Of a stretch of DNA of 64,000 nucleotides, positions 17,139 to 26,246 are shown one piece after another (the first letter of the stretch is position 1; every line of letters begins with the position of its first letter). Origin of the DNA: UBA3064 sp023258775 (GTDB lineage Bacteria; Pseudomonadota; Gammaproteobacteria; Burkholderiales; Burkholderiaceae_E). Both the position numbers and the translations under genes were made by a program. Location of the stretch: assembly GCA_044355655.1 (NCBI GenBank), contig JBIKXS010000015.1:3660-67659 (forward strand), read 5' to 3'. The notes under the pieces are model-generated. The model worked only from the letters and a program-made list of their open reading frames with translations, had not been told where the DNA came from and ran no database searches.

Positions 17139-18326
17139 TTAATGCTTCGATTGCAGGTGAAGCCGTATTAATGGGAGCAAGCGTTCGAGCAGATAGTCAA
17201 CATCGCGTTGATCGAAAATTAAGGGTGGTAATAATCGGACCACCGAATCGGCGGTTACATTAAAGATAATTCCTTGTTCAAGACCTTGTTTCACAAGGCT
17301 TGCTGCAGGTCGGTCGAGTTCGATGCCAATCATCAGGCCGCGCCCACGGATTTCAACCACGCCTTGCTGACCCGATAGCCCGTCGCTTAAGCGTTCGTGC
17401 AAATAGGCGCCAACGCGTTGAACATGATCGAGTAGACCTTCATATTCGATGGTCTGTAGGGTGGTTAGTGCAGCGCGCATTGCCAAAGGGTTGCCACCGA
17501 AGGTCGTGCCATGGTTACCCGGTTTGAAGGTTTGTGCTGCAACACCGCGGGCAACGACAGCCCCGACAGGAACCCCGGATGCAAGGCCTTTGGCAAGCGG
17601 CATCACATCAGGGATAATTTCTGCCCATTGGTGGGCAAACCATTTACCGGTTCTACCCAGACCGCATTGAACCTCATCGATCATCAGCAACCAACCCTGC
17701 CGGTCGCAGATTTGCCGTAGTCCCTTCAAGTATTCGAGCCGAGCGGGGTTGATACCGCCTTCGCCTTGGATCGCTTCAATAAAAATAGCACACACATTGG
17801 ATCGATCTCGGGCAATTTGCTCGATTGATGCAAGATCATTGAGCGGGGCTCTTACGAAACCTTCAACAAGGGGTTCAAAACCTTTTTGAACTTTTTCATT
17901 ACCTGTTGCCGATAGGGTGGCAAGCGAGCGTCCGTGAAAGGCTTTTTCGTAGACGACGATTTCTGGTCGATCAATGCCTCTGTTGTGACCATAAAGCCGA
18001 GCGATTTTGATTGCTGCCTCGTTGGCTTCAAGGCCCGAGTTACAGAAAAAAGCATTATCCATACCCGAGATTCGGGTCAAAAAACCAGCGACAGCTTCTT
18101 GCAATGGAATTTGGAACAAATTTGAACTGTGGATGATTTTTTGAATCTGGTCGGTAAGCGCGGCAACGAGTCCCGTGTGCGCGTGGCCGAGTGTGTTCAC
18201 GGCAATGCCCGATAAGGCATCGAGATATCGACGACCTTGCTCATCGTAAAGCCAGACCCCTTTGCCATGGCTGAAGGCAATCGGTAACTGGGCATAGGTC
18301 GTCATCAGGGCAGATGCTTGGCTCAT
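17139..18326 (-). CDS. argD: Acetylornithine aminotransferase (ArgD)
   Basis: PLP-dependent class III aminotransferase of 395 residues acting in arginine (and possibly lysine) biosynthesis. It has the cofactor phosphate region FFCNSGLEANEAAIKIAR, the aspartate motif LLMIDEVQCGLGRTG and the Schiff-base lysine in MPLAKGLASGVPVGA. It precedes argF closely. The start is ATG 18326 (MSQASALMTTYAQLPI). Related class III enzymes exist, but the pairing with argF supports this assignment. Confidence 0.94.
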   Translation of the reverse strand: MSQASALMTTYAQLPIAFSHGKGVWLYDEQGRRYLDALSGIAVNTLGHAHTGLVAALTDQIQKIIHSSNLFQIPLQEAVAGFLTRISGMDNAFFCNSGLEANEAAIKIARLYGHNRGIDRPEIVVYEKAFHGRSLATLSATGNEKVQKGFEPLVEGFVRAPLNDLASIEQIARDRSNVCAIFIEAIQGEGGINPARLEYLKGLRQICDRQGWLLMIDEVQCGLGRTGKWFAHQWAEIIPDVMPLAKGLASGVPVGAVVARGVAAQTFKPGNHGTTFGGNPLAMRAALTTLQTIEYEGLLDHVQRVGAYLHERLSDGLSGQQGVVEIRGRGLMIGIELDRPAASLVKQGLEQGIIFNVTADSVVRLLPPLIFDQRDVDYLLERLLPLIRLHLQSKH

Positions 18327-18417
18327 GGTGGTTTACGCCTTGGTCGCGGCGTCCAGAAAGTATGGTGTAAAGCTCGCATTCTATAATCGCAGCATGTGTC
18401 AAGCTGATGATCGTTGA

Positions 18418-18786
18418 ATGTTTCCCCTCGAATCCAAGCCTTCATTCCACATCTTGGGGCTAACTCAGCGAGGTCGAGTCTTTCGGCCCTCCGACTGGGC
18501 AGAGCGCCTTGCAGGCATCATGGCGCAGTTTCGCGACCCCGATCAAGCAAAAAACCATTCAAGTGCCGCGTCAGGCCCGGGGCAATCAAGTGCCTACTCT
18601 CCGTTCGTGCTGCCCGTCTTTGTGGCGCATCCTGATCGGGGTAGCACCGACAGTCGAGACGCAGTTCGGGCCGTTCTTGTTAGTGGGCGGCTTTTTGAGA
18701 TCGAGCCACTAGCCTATGAGTTTATGCAGCAATTTGCAATCGACAATGAACTAATCACCCAGGGCGTTGATGATCTGGGTGATTGA
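18418..18786 (+). CDS. DUF3579 family protein
   Basis: A 122-residue protein matching the betaproteobacterial DUF3579 family as I recall it: ILGLTQRGRVFRPSDWAERLAG near the start, a YSPFVLPVF segment, and a C-terminal IEPLAYEFMQQFAIDNEL. The middle, residues about 40-58, is a Ser/Gly/Ala-rich insert (NHSSAASGPGQSSA). No function is established. Members commonly sit beside argD/argF in Burkholderiales, as here, where it diverges from argD across about 90 bp. I infer no biochemical role. Confidence 0.75.
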   Translation: MFPLESKPSFHILGLTQRGRVFRPSDWAERLAGIMAQFRDPDQAKNHSSAASGPGQSSAYSPFVLPVFVAHPDRGSTDSRDAVRAVLVSGRLFEIEPLAYEFMQQFAIDNELITQGVDDLGD

Positions 18787-18833
18787 AGAACATACGCTAC
18801 TTTAAAACGCAAGCTAATTACGCAAAGTGCAAG

Positions 18834-19394
18834 TCACTTTACGCGATTGCGATATTCACCGGTTCTGGTATCGATTTCAATTTTGTCGCCGATCTCGACA
18901 AATGCCGGCACTTGCACCTCAAAACCCGTTGGTTTCACGCGAGCGGGTTTCATTACCTTGCCTGATGTGTCGCCTCGAACTGCAGGTTCGGTGTACTCGA
19001 CCTCGCGAACAAGGCCTGTCGGTAGTTCAACCGAAATTGCCCGACCGTTGTAGAAAATGACTTCGCAAGGCATGCCGTCGTCCAAATAGTTCAAGGCATC
19101 GCCCATGCTGTCGGCTTCAACTTCAAATTGATTGTATTCAGCGTCCATAAATACATACATCGGATCGGCGAAGTACGAGTAGCTAACTTCTTTTTTCTCA
19201 AGCACCAGCACGTCCATCTTCTCGTCGGCCTTAAAGACAGTTTCGGTGCCAGAGTTGTTTAGAAGGTTTTTGAGTTTCATCTTCACAACTGCTGCGTTGC
19301 GGCCTGATTTGTTGTATTCAGCACGCAAAACCACCATCGGGTCTTTGCCCAACATGATGACGTTGCCGGTGCGAATTTCCTGCGCGATTTTCAT
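18834..19394 (-). CDS. efp: Elongation factor P (EF-P), arginine type
   Basis: Relieves ribosome stalling at polyproline. 186 residues, three-domain EF-P. The tip loop reads YNKSGRNAAVV, with Arg32 where other lineages have Lys34; Arg32 is the residue rhamnosylated by EarP. The EarP gene lies directly upstream on the same strand (33 bp gap), which confirms the modification system. The C-terminal signature segment near GDKIEIDTRTGEYRNRVK is present. ATG 19394. Confidence 0.97.
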   Translation of the reverse strand: MKIAQEIRTGNVIMLGKDPMVVLRAEYNKSGRNAAVVKMKLKNLLNNSGTETVFKADEKMDVLVLEKKEVSYSYFADPMYVFMDAEYNQFEVEADSMGDALNYLDDGMPCEVIFYNGRAISVELPTGLVREVEYTEPAVRGDTSGKVMKPARVKPTGFEVQVPAFVEIGDKIEIDTRTGEYRNRVK

Positions 19395-19426
19395 GGTGAC
19401 ACCTGAAGATTAGGTCGACAAAGCCT

Positions 19427-20713
19427 TCAATTATATGCGCTTGAATGCTCAATATGCTTTTCAATCATGTGACAAAGCCGCTGATCAAGCCGCGGAAGGC
19501 TGTTGCAGTGCGCAGCCCACCGCCTTGCCATGGCTTGCCATTCTTGATTAAGTTCGTGCAATCGCATCAGGCTTGGTTGAGGTGGCGCTTCGCCAAGGCC
19601 CCAGGCTTTTAGCGCTTCGCGCCAGTACGGCCATGCGAGGTATGTGTTTAGCACGAGCGACATCCGCTCGAGAAGTGCGTTGAGCTTGGCCCTTAAGGTC
19701 TCAGGTTCTTGACGATAAGGCTGCCAGAGCCATGGTATCCCGCTTCGCATCGCTTGAACCCAGCTGTCCTCGCCGCGTACAAAAAGTAGATCACACGCGA
19801 ACATTGTTTGGTCCCACTTCCATTGGGAGCAGGGTGCCATCACTTGGATGCTGATGTTGGATTCTTGAGTGTTGCCTGCGCGACTGCAAAGAGTTCCTAC
19901 GCCGTGAAGGCCGCAAGCGGCGTTAGTACCAAACCCTTGATCTTTGCGAGCAAACCATTGTTGCGCGAGCGCTTCGGTTAGATGAATCCTTAGGGGTATC
20001 GCAAGTGCCCTCAACCAAGCTTCAAGCGGTGCATCTTCGTAGACATAGGCAAAAACTCGAAGCCGCCCGTCATCGGCCTTGGCCCAAGGCAAATGTGTCG
20101 GCTTAGGTGCAAGCAGCGGTGTCGGTGTCGGTGTCGGCGTGGGTGTGGGTGTGGATGTGGATGTGGGCGTGGGTATGGATGTGGGCGTTGGCGTGGGCGT
20201 GGGTATGGGTGCGGTTGTGGGCCTTGATATCGGCGAATGCATCGCTGCGGGTGGATCGCCCGGCAGGCCTCCAGTATCGGCTGCAAAGCCTGGGAAGCAA
20301 AATTGTTGAACGACGCCGTCAGCCTTATAGGACTTGAGTCCATGGAAGTCGCTTACCCATGTTTCTGCGCTTAGGTAGTCCAAGTGAATCCATAAGGCTT
20401 TAGGAATGTTCGAGTCCCCGTTGCGATCACGAAGTTGTTCCCGGATACCTCGGGGCAGATCACAACCGAAAGCGCTGATGATGACGTTCGGAAAGCTCCC
20501 CAGCTGAGCCTCTTCAGAGGGCCAGGGATACCAGGGGACTTGATCAATTTGCGGGTCAGTCAGTAAGCTCGCCAGTCTGTGTTGGTCGCAAAAGATTCGC
20601 ATCGACCAGGCCTTGTCGCGGGCAAGCGATCGAACTAAACGGAGACAAACCCCAATATCTCCAAGGTGATCAATGACCTTGCAAAAAACATCGACGCGAA
20701 GGCAGACCACCAA
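19427..20713 (-). CDS. earP: EF-P arginine rhamnosyltransferase EarP, with Pro-Thr repeat insert
   Basis: Transfers rhamnose from dTDP-rhamnose to Arg32 of EF-P (GT-B fold, inverting). Family motifs are present: FCKVIDHLGDIGV (Asp15 and Asp19), LDYLSAETWV, and FVRGEDSWVQA with GIPWLWQPY (Glu315 region). It is longer than usual (428 residues against about 370-390) because residues about 150-208 hold an insert dominated by PTPTPT repeats, apparently between the two lobes. The start is TTG 20713 or GTG 20710, after an AAGGGG Shine-Dalgarno. It lies between the KTSC gene and efp, all on one strand. Confidence 0.92.
   Translation of the reverse strand: MVVCLRVDVFCKVIDHLGDIGVCLRLVRSLARDKAWSMRIFCDQHRLASLLTDPQIDQVPWYPWPSEEAQLGSFPNVIISAFGCDLPRGIREQLRDRNGDSNIPKALWIHLDYLSAETWVSDFHGLKSYKADGVVQQFCFPGFAADTGGLPGDPPAAMHSPISRPTTAPIPTPTPTPTSIPTPTSTSTPTPTPTPTPTPLLAPKPTHLPWAKADDGRLRVFAYVYEDAPLEAWLRALAIPLRIHLTEALAQQWFARKDQGFGTNAACGLHGVGTLCSRAGNTQESNISIQVMAPCSQWKWDQTMFACDLLFVRGEDSWVQAMRSGIPWLWQPYRQEPETLRAKLNALLERMSLVLNTYLAWPYWREALKAWGLGEAPPQPSLMRLHELNQEWQAMARRWAAHCNSLPRLDQRLCHMIEKHIEHSSAYN
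20117..20221 (-). repeat. Hexanucleotide repeat coding Pro-Thr in earP
   Basis: On the plus strand this is a run of GTGGGT / GTGGAT / GTGGGC hexamers; on the coding strand it gives residues about 165-199 of EarP, mostly PTPTPT with some PTST and IPTP. The interruptions are few, so copy number could change by slippage while the frame is kept. Confidence 0.9.
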
Positions 20714-20735
20714 TGCCCCTTCTTTTTAGCGCAGC

Positions 20736-21023
20736 TTAGGCCTTGTGATTTGCGTCTTCTGGCGCCCCAAATAAGGAATCAAGCTTTGCACGCGCGCCGG
20801 ACTTGCTGGCCGCCGCCAGCTGGCGTTCGGGATACTCTTCTGCAATCCGATCTTCCCAATAGCTAGCTGGATTCGGGGCAGCACAAAACCGCTCCCATAC
20901 CGCGGCAGGTACCGAACGGTAAAGCTTCATGCCACCATGGTTGAAAGTCAATTCGAGTTCTTGTTCTGCCGCCTTGTAGCTTGCGGTGCGAATTGCTCCA
21001 CTGCTGAAACGCTTTTGCTGCAT
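20736..21023 (-). CDS. KTSC domain protein
   Basis: A 95-residue protein whose first 65 residues fit the KTSC domain: SSGAIRTASYKAAEQELEL, then FNHGGMKLYRSVPAAVWERF and a late SYWEDRIAEEYP. KTSC domains occur alone or next to nucleic-acid enzymes; the function is unknown. The C-terminal 30 residues are Ala/Lys-rich and probably disordered. ATG 21023 has a strong AAGGAG eight bases upstream. It ends 22 bp before the earP start and is probably co-transcribed with earP. Confidence 0.8.
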   Translation of the reverse strand: MQQKRFSSGAIRTASYKAAEQELELTFNHGGMKLYRSVPAAVWERFCAAPNPASYWEDRIAEEYPERQLAAASKSGARAKLDSLFGAPEDANHKA

Positions 21024-21098
21024 GAATCAGACTCCTTCTGTTTTTCAAGGCTTTCTTTGGCGCTGACTCGGGCATTATGCGCGAAGGAGGAAGGAATA

Positions 21099-22445
21099 AT
21101 GTCATCAATCATTGAAAATCTAGCGCTGCTTCGGGACGGAAAAACAAGCTCACTTGAACTGCTTGCCCAAGCTAAAGAAGCGGCTCAAAGCCATGCTGCA
21201 TTGAATGCCGTTGCTTGGGTCGATTGGGATCTCGCTGAGCAGGCTGCATCCAGGTTGGACGAACAGCGTACCGGGGCCTCAAGCGGTGTGAAGCCACCCC
21301 TTGGACCATTGCATGGGATTCCCATAACGATCAAGGATTTGTACCAAGTAAGGGGTACGCCCTTGATGGCTGGTACGCGCGCGGCTTTGCCCGAGCTGGG
21401 TATGGACGAAGCAATTGCCGTGTCACGTTTGCGGGAAGCGGGAGCGCTCATTTTTGCCAAGACCAACATGCATGAGATTGCACTGGGCGCAACAGGCGAA
21501 AATCAATGGACGGGCGACGTCTTAAATCCCTTCGATCACGCGCATCAAGCCGGTGGTTCTTCAAGTGGTGCAGCCGCTGCAACCGCAGTTGGGATTGGCT
21601 TTGCCGGACTTGGCTCCGACACCGGGGGTTCGGTGCGCATTCCAGCTGCGTTTTGCGGGCTCGCAGGTTTTAAGCCGAGTTTTGGTGCCATTCCATTGGC
21701 CGGTGCGCTGCATTTGAGCTGGACATGCGATCACGCGGGCCCACTTGCCAAGACGACTGCCGATTGCGCCTTGCTCTACGAGGTCATGTCGCAGCGTAGT
21801 GCTGCACATGGTGCTGTTGGGAGGGCACCATGTTTTGGCGTTCCGCAAGACTGGCTTGCACCGCGACTTGCTGATGATGTGTCGCAAGCCTTCGAGCGGC
21901 AAGTGGCAAGCCTGCGCGCAAAGGGCGCGGAAATCCGCGAGGTCAAACTGAAAGCGGTGCTTGATCGTGCCTGGGCTTGTTATAGCGCGATCGTAAGACC
22001 GGAGGCGGCTTGGATCCATCGGGCTGTTCTCGCCCACGGCGGTGAGGGGTTTTCCGAATCAGTGCTCAACCCGATGAAGCTTGGCGAACAAATGTCGGCA
22101 TTGCAGTATGTCGATGCGATGCAAGAACGCGAGGCTGTTCGGCGCGACTTACACGCCTGTCTTGCTGACTTAGATGCCCTCATCATGCCCACAACCGCGG
22201 TTGCGCCACCGCGTCGCGGTCAAACCACCGTGTCAGTGGCCGGGGGAACCATGCCAGTGCGCGATGCCGTCCTCGGCCAGACAGCAGCCTTTAGCATGGT
22301 GGGCTTGCCTACCTTAACCATTCCCTTTGCTCGCAGCGGCGTATTGCCGCTCGGTCTGCAAATTGTCGGTCGCGCACAGGCCGATGCGCTTGTGCTCGCG
22401 CTCGGCCGTTGGCTCGAATCCCAGGGCGTTGGCTTACCCGACTAG
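21099..22445 (+). CDS. Amidase signature family protein
   Basis: A 448-residue amidase-signature hydrolase. The Ser-cisSer-Lys triad is visible: Lys79 in PITIKDLY, the cis-Ser in AGGSSSGAAAA (about 154-155) and the nucleophile Ser178 in GSDTGGSVRIPA. ATG 21099 follows a strong AAGGAGGAAGG; the open frame upstream belongs to antisense of the KTSC gene. It is not GatA, as no gatB or gatC is adjacent, so it is likely a catabolic or detoxifying amidase of unknown substrate. It is divergent from KTSC-earP-efp. Confidence 0.88.
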   Translation: MSSIIENLALLRDGKTSSLELLAQAKEAAQSHAALNAVAWVDWDLAEQAASRLDEQRTGASSGVKPPLGPLHGIPITIKDLYQVRGTPLMAGTRAALPELGMDEAIAVSRLREAGALIFAKTNMHEIALGATGENQWTGDVLNPFDHAHQAGGSSSGAAAATAVGIGFAGLGSDTGGSVRIPAAFCGLAGFKPSFGAIPLAGALHLSWTCDHAGPLAKTTADCALLYEVMSQRSAAHGAVGRAPCFGVPQDWLAPRLADDVSQAFERQVASLRAKGAEIREVKLKAVLDRAWACYSAIVRPEAAWIHRAVLAHGGEGFSESVLNPMKLGEQMSALQYVDAMQEREAVRRDLHACLADLDALIMPTTAVAPPRRGQTTVSVAGGTMPVRDAVLGQTAAFSMVGLPTLTIPFARSGVLPLGLQIVGRAQADALVLALGRWLESQGVGLPD

Positions 22446-22491
22446 TATCAGCCGATACGGCATGGGCCGAATCGACATCGGCCGACGCTCA

Positions 22492-23256
22492 TTAACGAGG
22501 CGCCATCCGGATTGCACCATCAAGCCGGATGGTTTCGCCATTGAGCATGCAGTTTTCCACAATGTGTTTGGCCATTTGCGCATATTCATCGGGTCGACCA
22601 AGGCGTGGCGGGAAGGGGACCTGACGGCCAAGTGATGCTTTAGCGTCTTCAGGCAAGGCAGCGAGCAGCGGTGTTTCGAAGAGCCCTGGTGCAATCGTGA
22701 CCACACGAATACCGTCTCGCGATAAATCGCGTGCAATTGGCAAGGTCATCCCAACTATGCCTCCCTTGGAGGCCGAGTAGGCGGCTTGCCCAATCTGACC
22801 GTCATAGGCTGCAACCGACGCGGTGTTAATAATCACACCGCGTTCGCCTTCGGCATTGGGTGTATTGCTCACCATGGCAGCAGCGGCCAGGCGAAGCATA
22901 TTAAAACTTCCAATCAGGTTGACGTTGACAACACGAATGAAATGATCTAGCGGATGCGCACCGTCTTTGCCAACGGTTTTCATCGCCTTACCGATGCCTG
23001 CGCAATTGATCAGACAAGACAGGCTGCCCATGGTCTTTGCCGCATCAACAGCAGCCTGCGCGTCGCTTTCTGAGCTGACGTCACAGCTCATAAAGCGCGC
23101 CTTGGGGCCAAGGCTGTTAGCAAATGCTTCACCTAAGGCCGCGTTGACGTCGGCGATCAACACCGAACCGCCTTGTTCAACCCACATCTTCGCGCTTGCG
23201 CCACCCAAACCCGAGGCGCCCCCGGTAATCAGTGCAACATGACCTTCGATTTGCAT
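22492..23256 (-). CDS. Short-chain dehydrogenase, 3-hydroxyacyl-CoA dehydrogenase type II-like
   Basis: A 254-residue Rossmann oxidoreductase. It has the NAD-binding TGGASGLGGAS, Asp in LIADVNA suggesting NAD rather than NADP, NCAGIG, and the catalytic Ser in NTASVAA with YSASK. The late APGLFETPLL and PFPPRLGRPDEYAQ match the branch with human HSD17B10 and bacterial 3-hydroxy-2-methylbutyryl-CoA dehydrogenases. It would act in beta-oxidation or branched-chain breakdown; the exact substrate is inference. An AGGGAAGGG precedes ATG 23256. It is convergent with the amidase gene and divergent from the ABC transporter. Confidence 0.87.
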   Translation of the reverse strand: MQIEGHVALITGGASGLGGASAKMWVEQGGSVLIADVNAALGEAFANSLGPKARFMSCDVSSESDAQAAVDAAKTMGSLSCLINCAGIGKAMKTVGKDGAHPLDHFIRVVNVNLIGSFNMLRLAAAAMVSNTPNAEGERGVIINTASVAAYDGQIGQAAYSASKGGIVGMTLPIARDLSRDGIRVVTIAPGLFETPLLAALPEDAKASLGRQVPFPPRLGRPDEYAQMAKHIVENCMLNGETIRLDGAIRMAPR

Positions 23257-23358
23257 AGCTAACCCTTCCCTTGTTGTTTAAAGACCCGTCAAAGTTGGAA
23301 GTTTAGCCTCGCTTGTTAAACTTGTAGCCTACAAATCAAGAACACTGGAGACCAAGCG

Positions 23359-24495
23359 ATGAGCAACAAACACCATGAAAAATTTGGGGAAGCGACCGAT
23401 CCTATCCATCATGAGGATTTGGACTTGGTATCCAATGCCATGTGGGCTCGACGCAAGCATCTCAAAGCGCTTGGCTCAATGGCTAGCCTTGCTGCCGTTC
23501 CAGCCATCGGATTGACCGGTGCAAACGCGCGTGCCCAAGCACTTGAAAAGACAAAAGTTTCAATAGCGGTTGGCGGTAAGGCTTCCTTTTATTACTTGCC
23601 GCTTTCGATCGCTGAATTCAAAGGTTTTTATAAAGCCGAAGGCCTTGATGTCGAGATCAGCGATTTTGCGGGTGGCTCAAGAGCGCTTGCAGCGGTGGTT
23701 GGCGGATCGGCCGACGTGGTGTCGGGTGCCTACGAACACACCATCAATCTGCAGCAAAAAGGCCAGATGTTTCAAGCCTTCGTCTTGCAGGGTCGTGCGC
23801 CACAAATGGCCATTGGCGTATCCAGTAAAACCATGGCTGGCTATAAGAGCGTTGCCGATTTAAAGGGGAAGAAGATTGGCGTGTCTGCGCCTGGCTCCTC
23901 AACCAATATGATGGCGAGTTTTATGCTCGCAAACGCGGGCCTCAAGGCTAGCGATGTCTCCTTTGTTGGCGTGGGTACGGGTGCAGGCGCGGTGACGGCC
24001 TTGCGTTCTGGGCAGATTGACGCGATCTCGAATGTTGAACCGGTCATGACGATGCTTCAGCAAAGTGGTGACATTCGCATTGTTGCTGATATGAGAACGA
24101 TGAAAGGTACCCAGGAATTCCTCGGTGGTCCGATGCCTGCAGCCTGCCTTTACGCACCTCTCACATTTGTACAAAAATATCCAAACACCGCGCAAGCACT
24201 TGCATCAGCAATTATTCGTGCAAACCGCTGGATCGAGTCGGTGGGACCTTCAGAGCTCATCCGGACCGTACCTGAATCCTACCTGCTTGGTGATCGAGGT
24301 ATTTATCTTGCAACCTTTAACGCGATTCGAGACTCGATTTCGCGCGATGGTTTGATCTCTGACGAGGGCAGTCAAACTGCCTTGAAGTTGCTTGAGTCAT
24401 CAACACCGAAGTGGGATAAGACAAAGGTTGAGTTAGCTAAAACCTATACCAATGAGTTTGCGAAGAAGGCGCTAGCCAAACTTGGAAAAGCGTAG
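23359..24495 (+). CDS. NitT/TauT-type ABC transporter substrate-binding protein
   Basis: Periplasmic binding protein of 378 residues. The N-terminus has a charged lead and then ARRKHLKALGSMASL, a Tat-like or plain signal with a cleavage region near ANARAQA. The mature protein has the NMT1/SsuA-like fold signs: VGGKASFYYLPLSIAEFKGFY, DVEISDFAGGSRALAAVVGG and DLKGKKIGVSAPGSSTNM. These proteins bind sulfonates, nitrate, aromatic acids or pyrimidine precursors; the ligand cannot be told here. It is first in an SBP-ATPase-permease operon. Confidence 0.88.
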   Translation: MSNKHHEKFGEATDPIHHEDLDLVSNAMWARRKHLKALGSMASLAAVPAIGLTGANARAQALEKTKVSIAVGGKASFYYLPLSIAEFKGFYKAEGLDVEISDFAGGSRALAAVVGGSADVVSGAYEHTINLQQKGQMFQAFVLQGRAPQMAIGVSSKTMAGYKSVADLKGKKIGVSAPGSSTNMMASFMLANAGLKASDVSFVGVGTGAGAVTALRSGQIDAISNVEPVMTMLQQSGDIRIVADMRTMKGTQEFLGGPMPAACLYAPLTFVQKYPNTAQALASAIIRANRWIESVGPSELIRTVPESYLLGDRGIYLATFNAIRDSISRDGLISDEGSQTALKLLESSTPKWDKTKVELAKTYTNEFAKKALAKLGKA

Positions 24496-25366
24496 CGCTT
24501 CGCCCTTGGCGACAGCGCCCGAGAGGTCTCAAAAGGGGTCTGATGCGCTGTTGCTTCAGGGCCTGAGGGTCACCTTTGTATCGCGAGATCAACCAGGCCA
24601 GCGCTATACCGCGGTTGACGCGACTGATTTGCGTATCGCAAGCGATGAGTTCGTCTCGGTGGTTGGGCCCACGGGTTGCGGTAAGTCAACCCTGCTCAAT
24701 ATCGCAGCAGGCCTTCTTGAGCCATCGGCGGGTCGGGTTGAAGTTTTTGGGCAGGCTCTACAGGGGATTAATCCACGCGCAGGTTATATGTTTCAAACCG
24801 AAAGCCTCATGCCCTGGCGAACGGCTCTTGAGAATGTTGCCGCTGGGCTTGAATTTCGCGGTGTTTCGCAGGATGAGCGAGAGGATCAGGCGAGAGCCTG
24901 GCTTGCCCGCGTTGGACTTGCAGGTTTTGAGGATCGCTTTCCTCATCAGATGTCTGGCGGCATGCGCAAGCGCACATCGCTTGCTCAAACCTTAATTCTT
25001 GACCCCGATTTGATTCTCATGGATGAGCCTTTTTCTGCGCTCGATATTCAAACCCGTCAACTGATGGAGAACGAAGTCTTAGCACTGTGGTCGGCCAAGC
25101 GCAAAGCCGTACTTTTTATAACGCACGATTTGGATGAGGCGATCGCCATGAGTGATCGGGTGGTTGTCATGTCGGCTGGCCCGGCAAGCCGACCGATTGG
25201 GGAATTTGTTATTGATCTGCCGCGTCCGCGTGATGTTGCCGAGATTCGACTCGATGCGCGCTTCAATGCACTTCATGCAGCGATTTGGGATGTTTTGCGC
25301 GACGAGGTTTTGAAGGGTTATCGGCAGCAGTTGCCAGGACTGCCATCCGAGGAGACTAAACTTTGA
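24482..25366 (+). CDS. NitT/TauT-type ABC transporter ATPase
   Basis: ATP-binding subunit of 294 residues: Walker A GPTGCGKSTLLN, the Q-loop region FQTESLMPWRTALENVA, the signature MSGGMRKRTSLAQ (the SGGM form usual for SsuB/TauB proteins), Walker B LILMDEPFSALD and the H-loop FITHDLDEA. The start is uncertain: the frame opens with TTG 24482, overlapping the binding-protein gene by 14 bp, or TTG 24506; there is no in-frame ATG before the conserved domain. The middle gene of the transporter operon. Confidence 0.92.
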   Translation: MEKRSASPLATAPERSQKGSDALLLQGLRVTFVSRDQPGQRYTAVDATDLRIASDEFVSVVGPTGCGKSTLLNIAAGLLEPSAGRVEVFGQALQGINPRAGYMFQTESLMPWRTALENVAAGLEFRGVSQDEREDQARAWLARVGLAGFEDRFPHQMSGGMRKRTSLAQTLILDPDLILMDEPFSALDIQTRQLMENEVLALWSAKRKAVLFITHDLDEAIAMSDRVVVMSAGPASRPIGEFVIDLPRPRDVAEIRLDARFNALHAAIWDVLRDEVLKGYRQQLPGLPSEETKL

Positions 25367-25403
25367 TTGGCGATCCTCGTCCATGTTTTGGGGCTCAAGC
25401 ACG

Positions 25404-26189
25404 ATGAATCTCGAACGTGGTGTGGGTTTGTTGACCGCGCGGCTCGCTTTGCTTGTGGCAGTGTTAGGCATTTGGCATGTTGCAGCACGCGATCCCCAAG
25501 TTGCGTTTTTCATCGGTGAGCCCCTGAAGGTTGCCGCTCAAGTCTTCTCTTGGTTTGTGATTGAGGCGGACATTTACAGCCATCTCGCTGTCACCTTACT
25601 CGAGACATTGATGGCCTTTGTCATCGGCACGGTTTTTGGGCTTTTGATGGGTCTTTGGCTGGCACTGAGCCCGACCGCCGCAGCGATTCTCGATCCCTAC
25701 ATTAAGGCGCTCAACTCCATGCCTCGGGTCATTCTTGCGCCCATCTTTAGTGTGTGGTTCGGTTTGGGTATGGCATCGAAGGTCGCGCTGGCCATAACGC
25801 TCGTGTTCTTTATTGTGTTCTTTAATGTATATCAAGGCGTTCGCGAGGTGAGCCCTGTCATTCTCGCCAACGCAAAAATGCTTGGCGCAAGCCAGCGGCA
25901 ACTCTTACGCGCGGTGTATTTGCCCTCTGCGACAAGCTGGGTGTTTTCTTCGCTACATACCTCGGTGGGCCTGGCTTTTGTCGGGGCTGTGGTTGGTGAG
26001 TACCTGGGATCTGCCCGCGGGGTGGGTTACTTGATTTTGCAGGCGGAAGGAACCTTCGATATCAATACCGTAATCGCAGGGATTGTGGTCCTCACCTTCT
26101 GCGCCCTGATCCTTGATGCCTTGGTGAGCTTGATCGAAAAACGATTGCTCACCTGGCAACCCAAGCAAGGTGAGACGGAAAAACTTTAA
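25404..26189 (+). CDS. NitT/TauT-type ABC transporter permease
   Basis: Inner-membrane permease of 261 residues with about six hydrophobic segments. The BPD-transport signature (EAA loop) appears as VSPVILANAKMLGASQRQLLRAVYLPSA. ATG 25404 is preferred; ATG 25383 is in frame and also possible. It follows the ATPase by 37 bp (or 16 bp). It completes an SBP-ATPase-permease set similar to SsuACB/TauABC, but no sulfonatase or dioxygenase of those systems is adjacent. Confidence 0.9.
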   Translation: MNLERGVGLLTARLALLVAVLGIWHVAARDPQVAFFIGEPLKVAAQVFSWFVIEADIYSHLAVTLLETLMAFVIGTVFGLLMGLWLALSPTAAAILDPYIKALNSMPRVILAPIFSVWFGLGMASKVALAITLVFFIVFFNVYQGVREVSPVILANAKMLGASQRQLLRAVYLPSATSWVFSSLHTSVGLAFVGAVVGEYLGSARGVGYLILQAEGTFDINTVIAGIVVLTFCALILDALVSLIEKRLLTWQPKQGETEKL

Positions 26190-26246
26190 AAGCGTTTGGC
26201 GTTAAGGGAGAGGTTTTTTTGACCACGCATCAAGGTCGGGCCCCCG

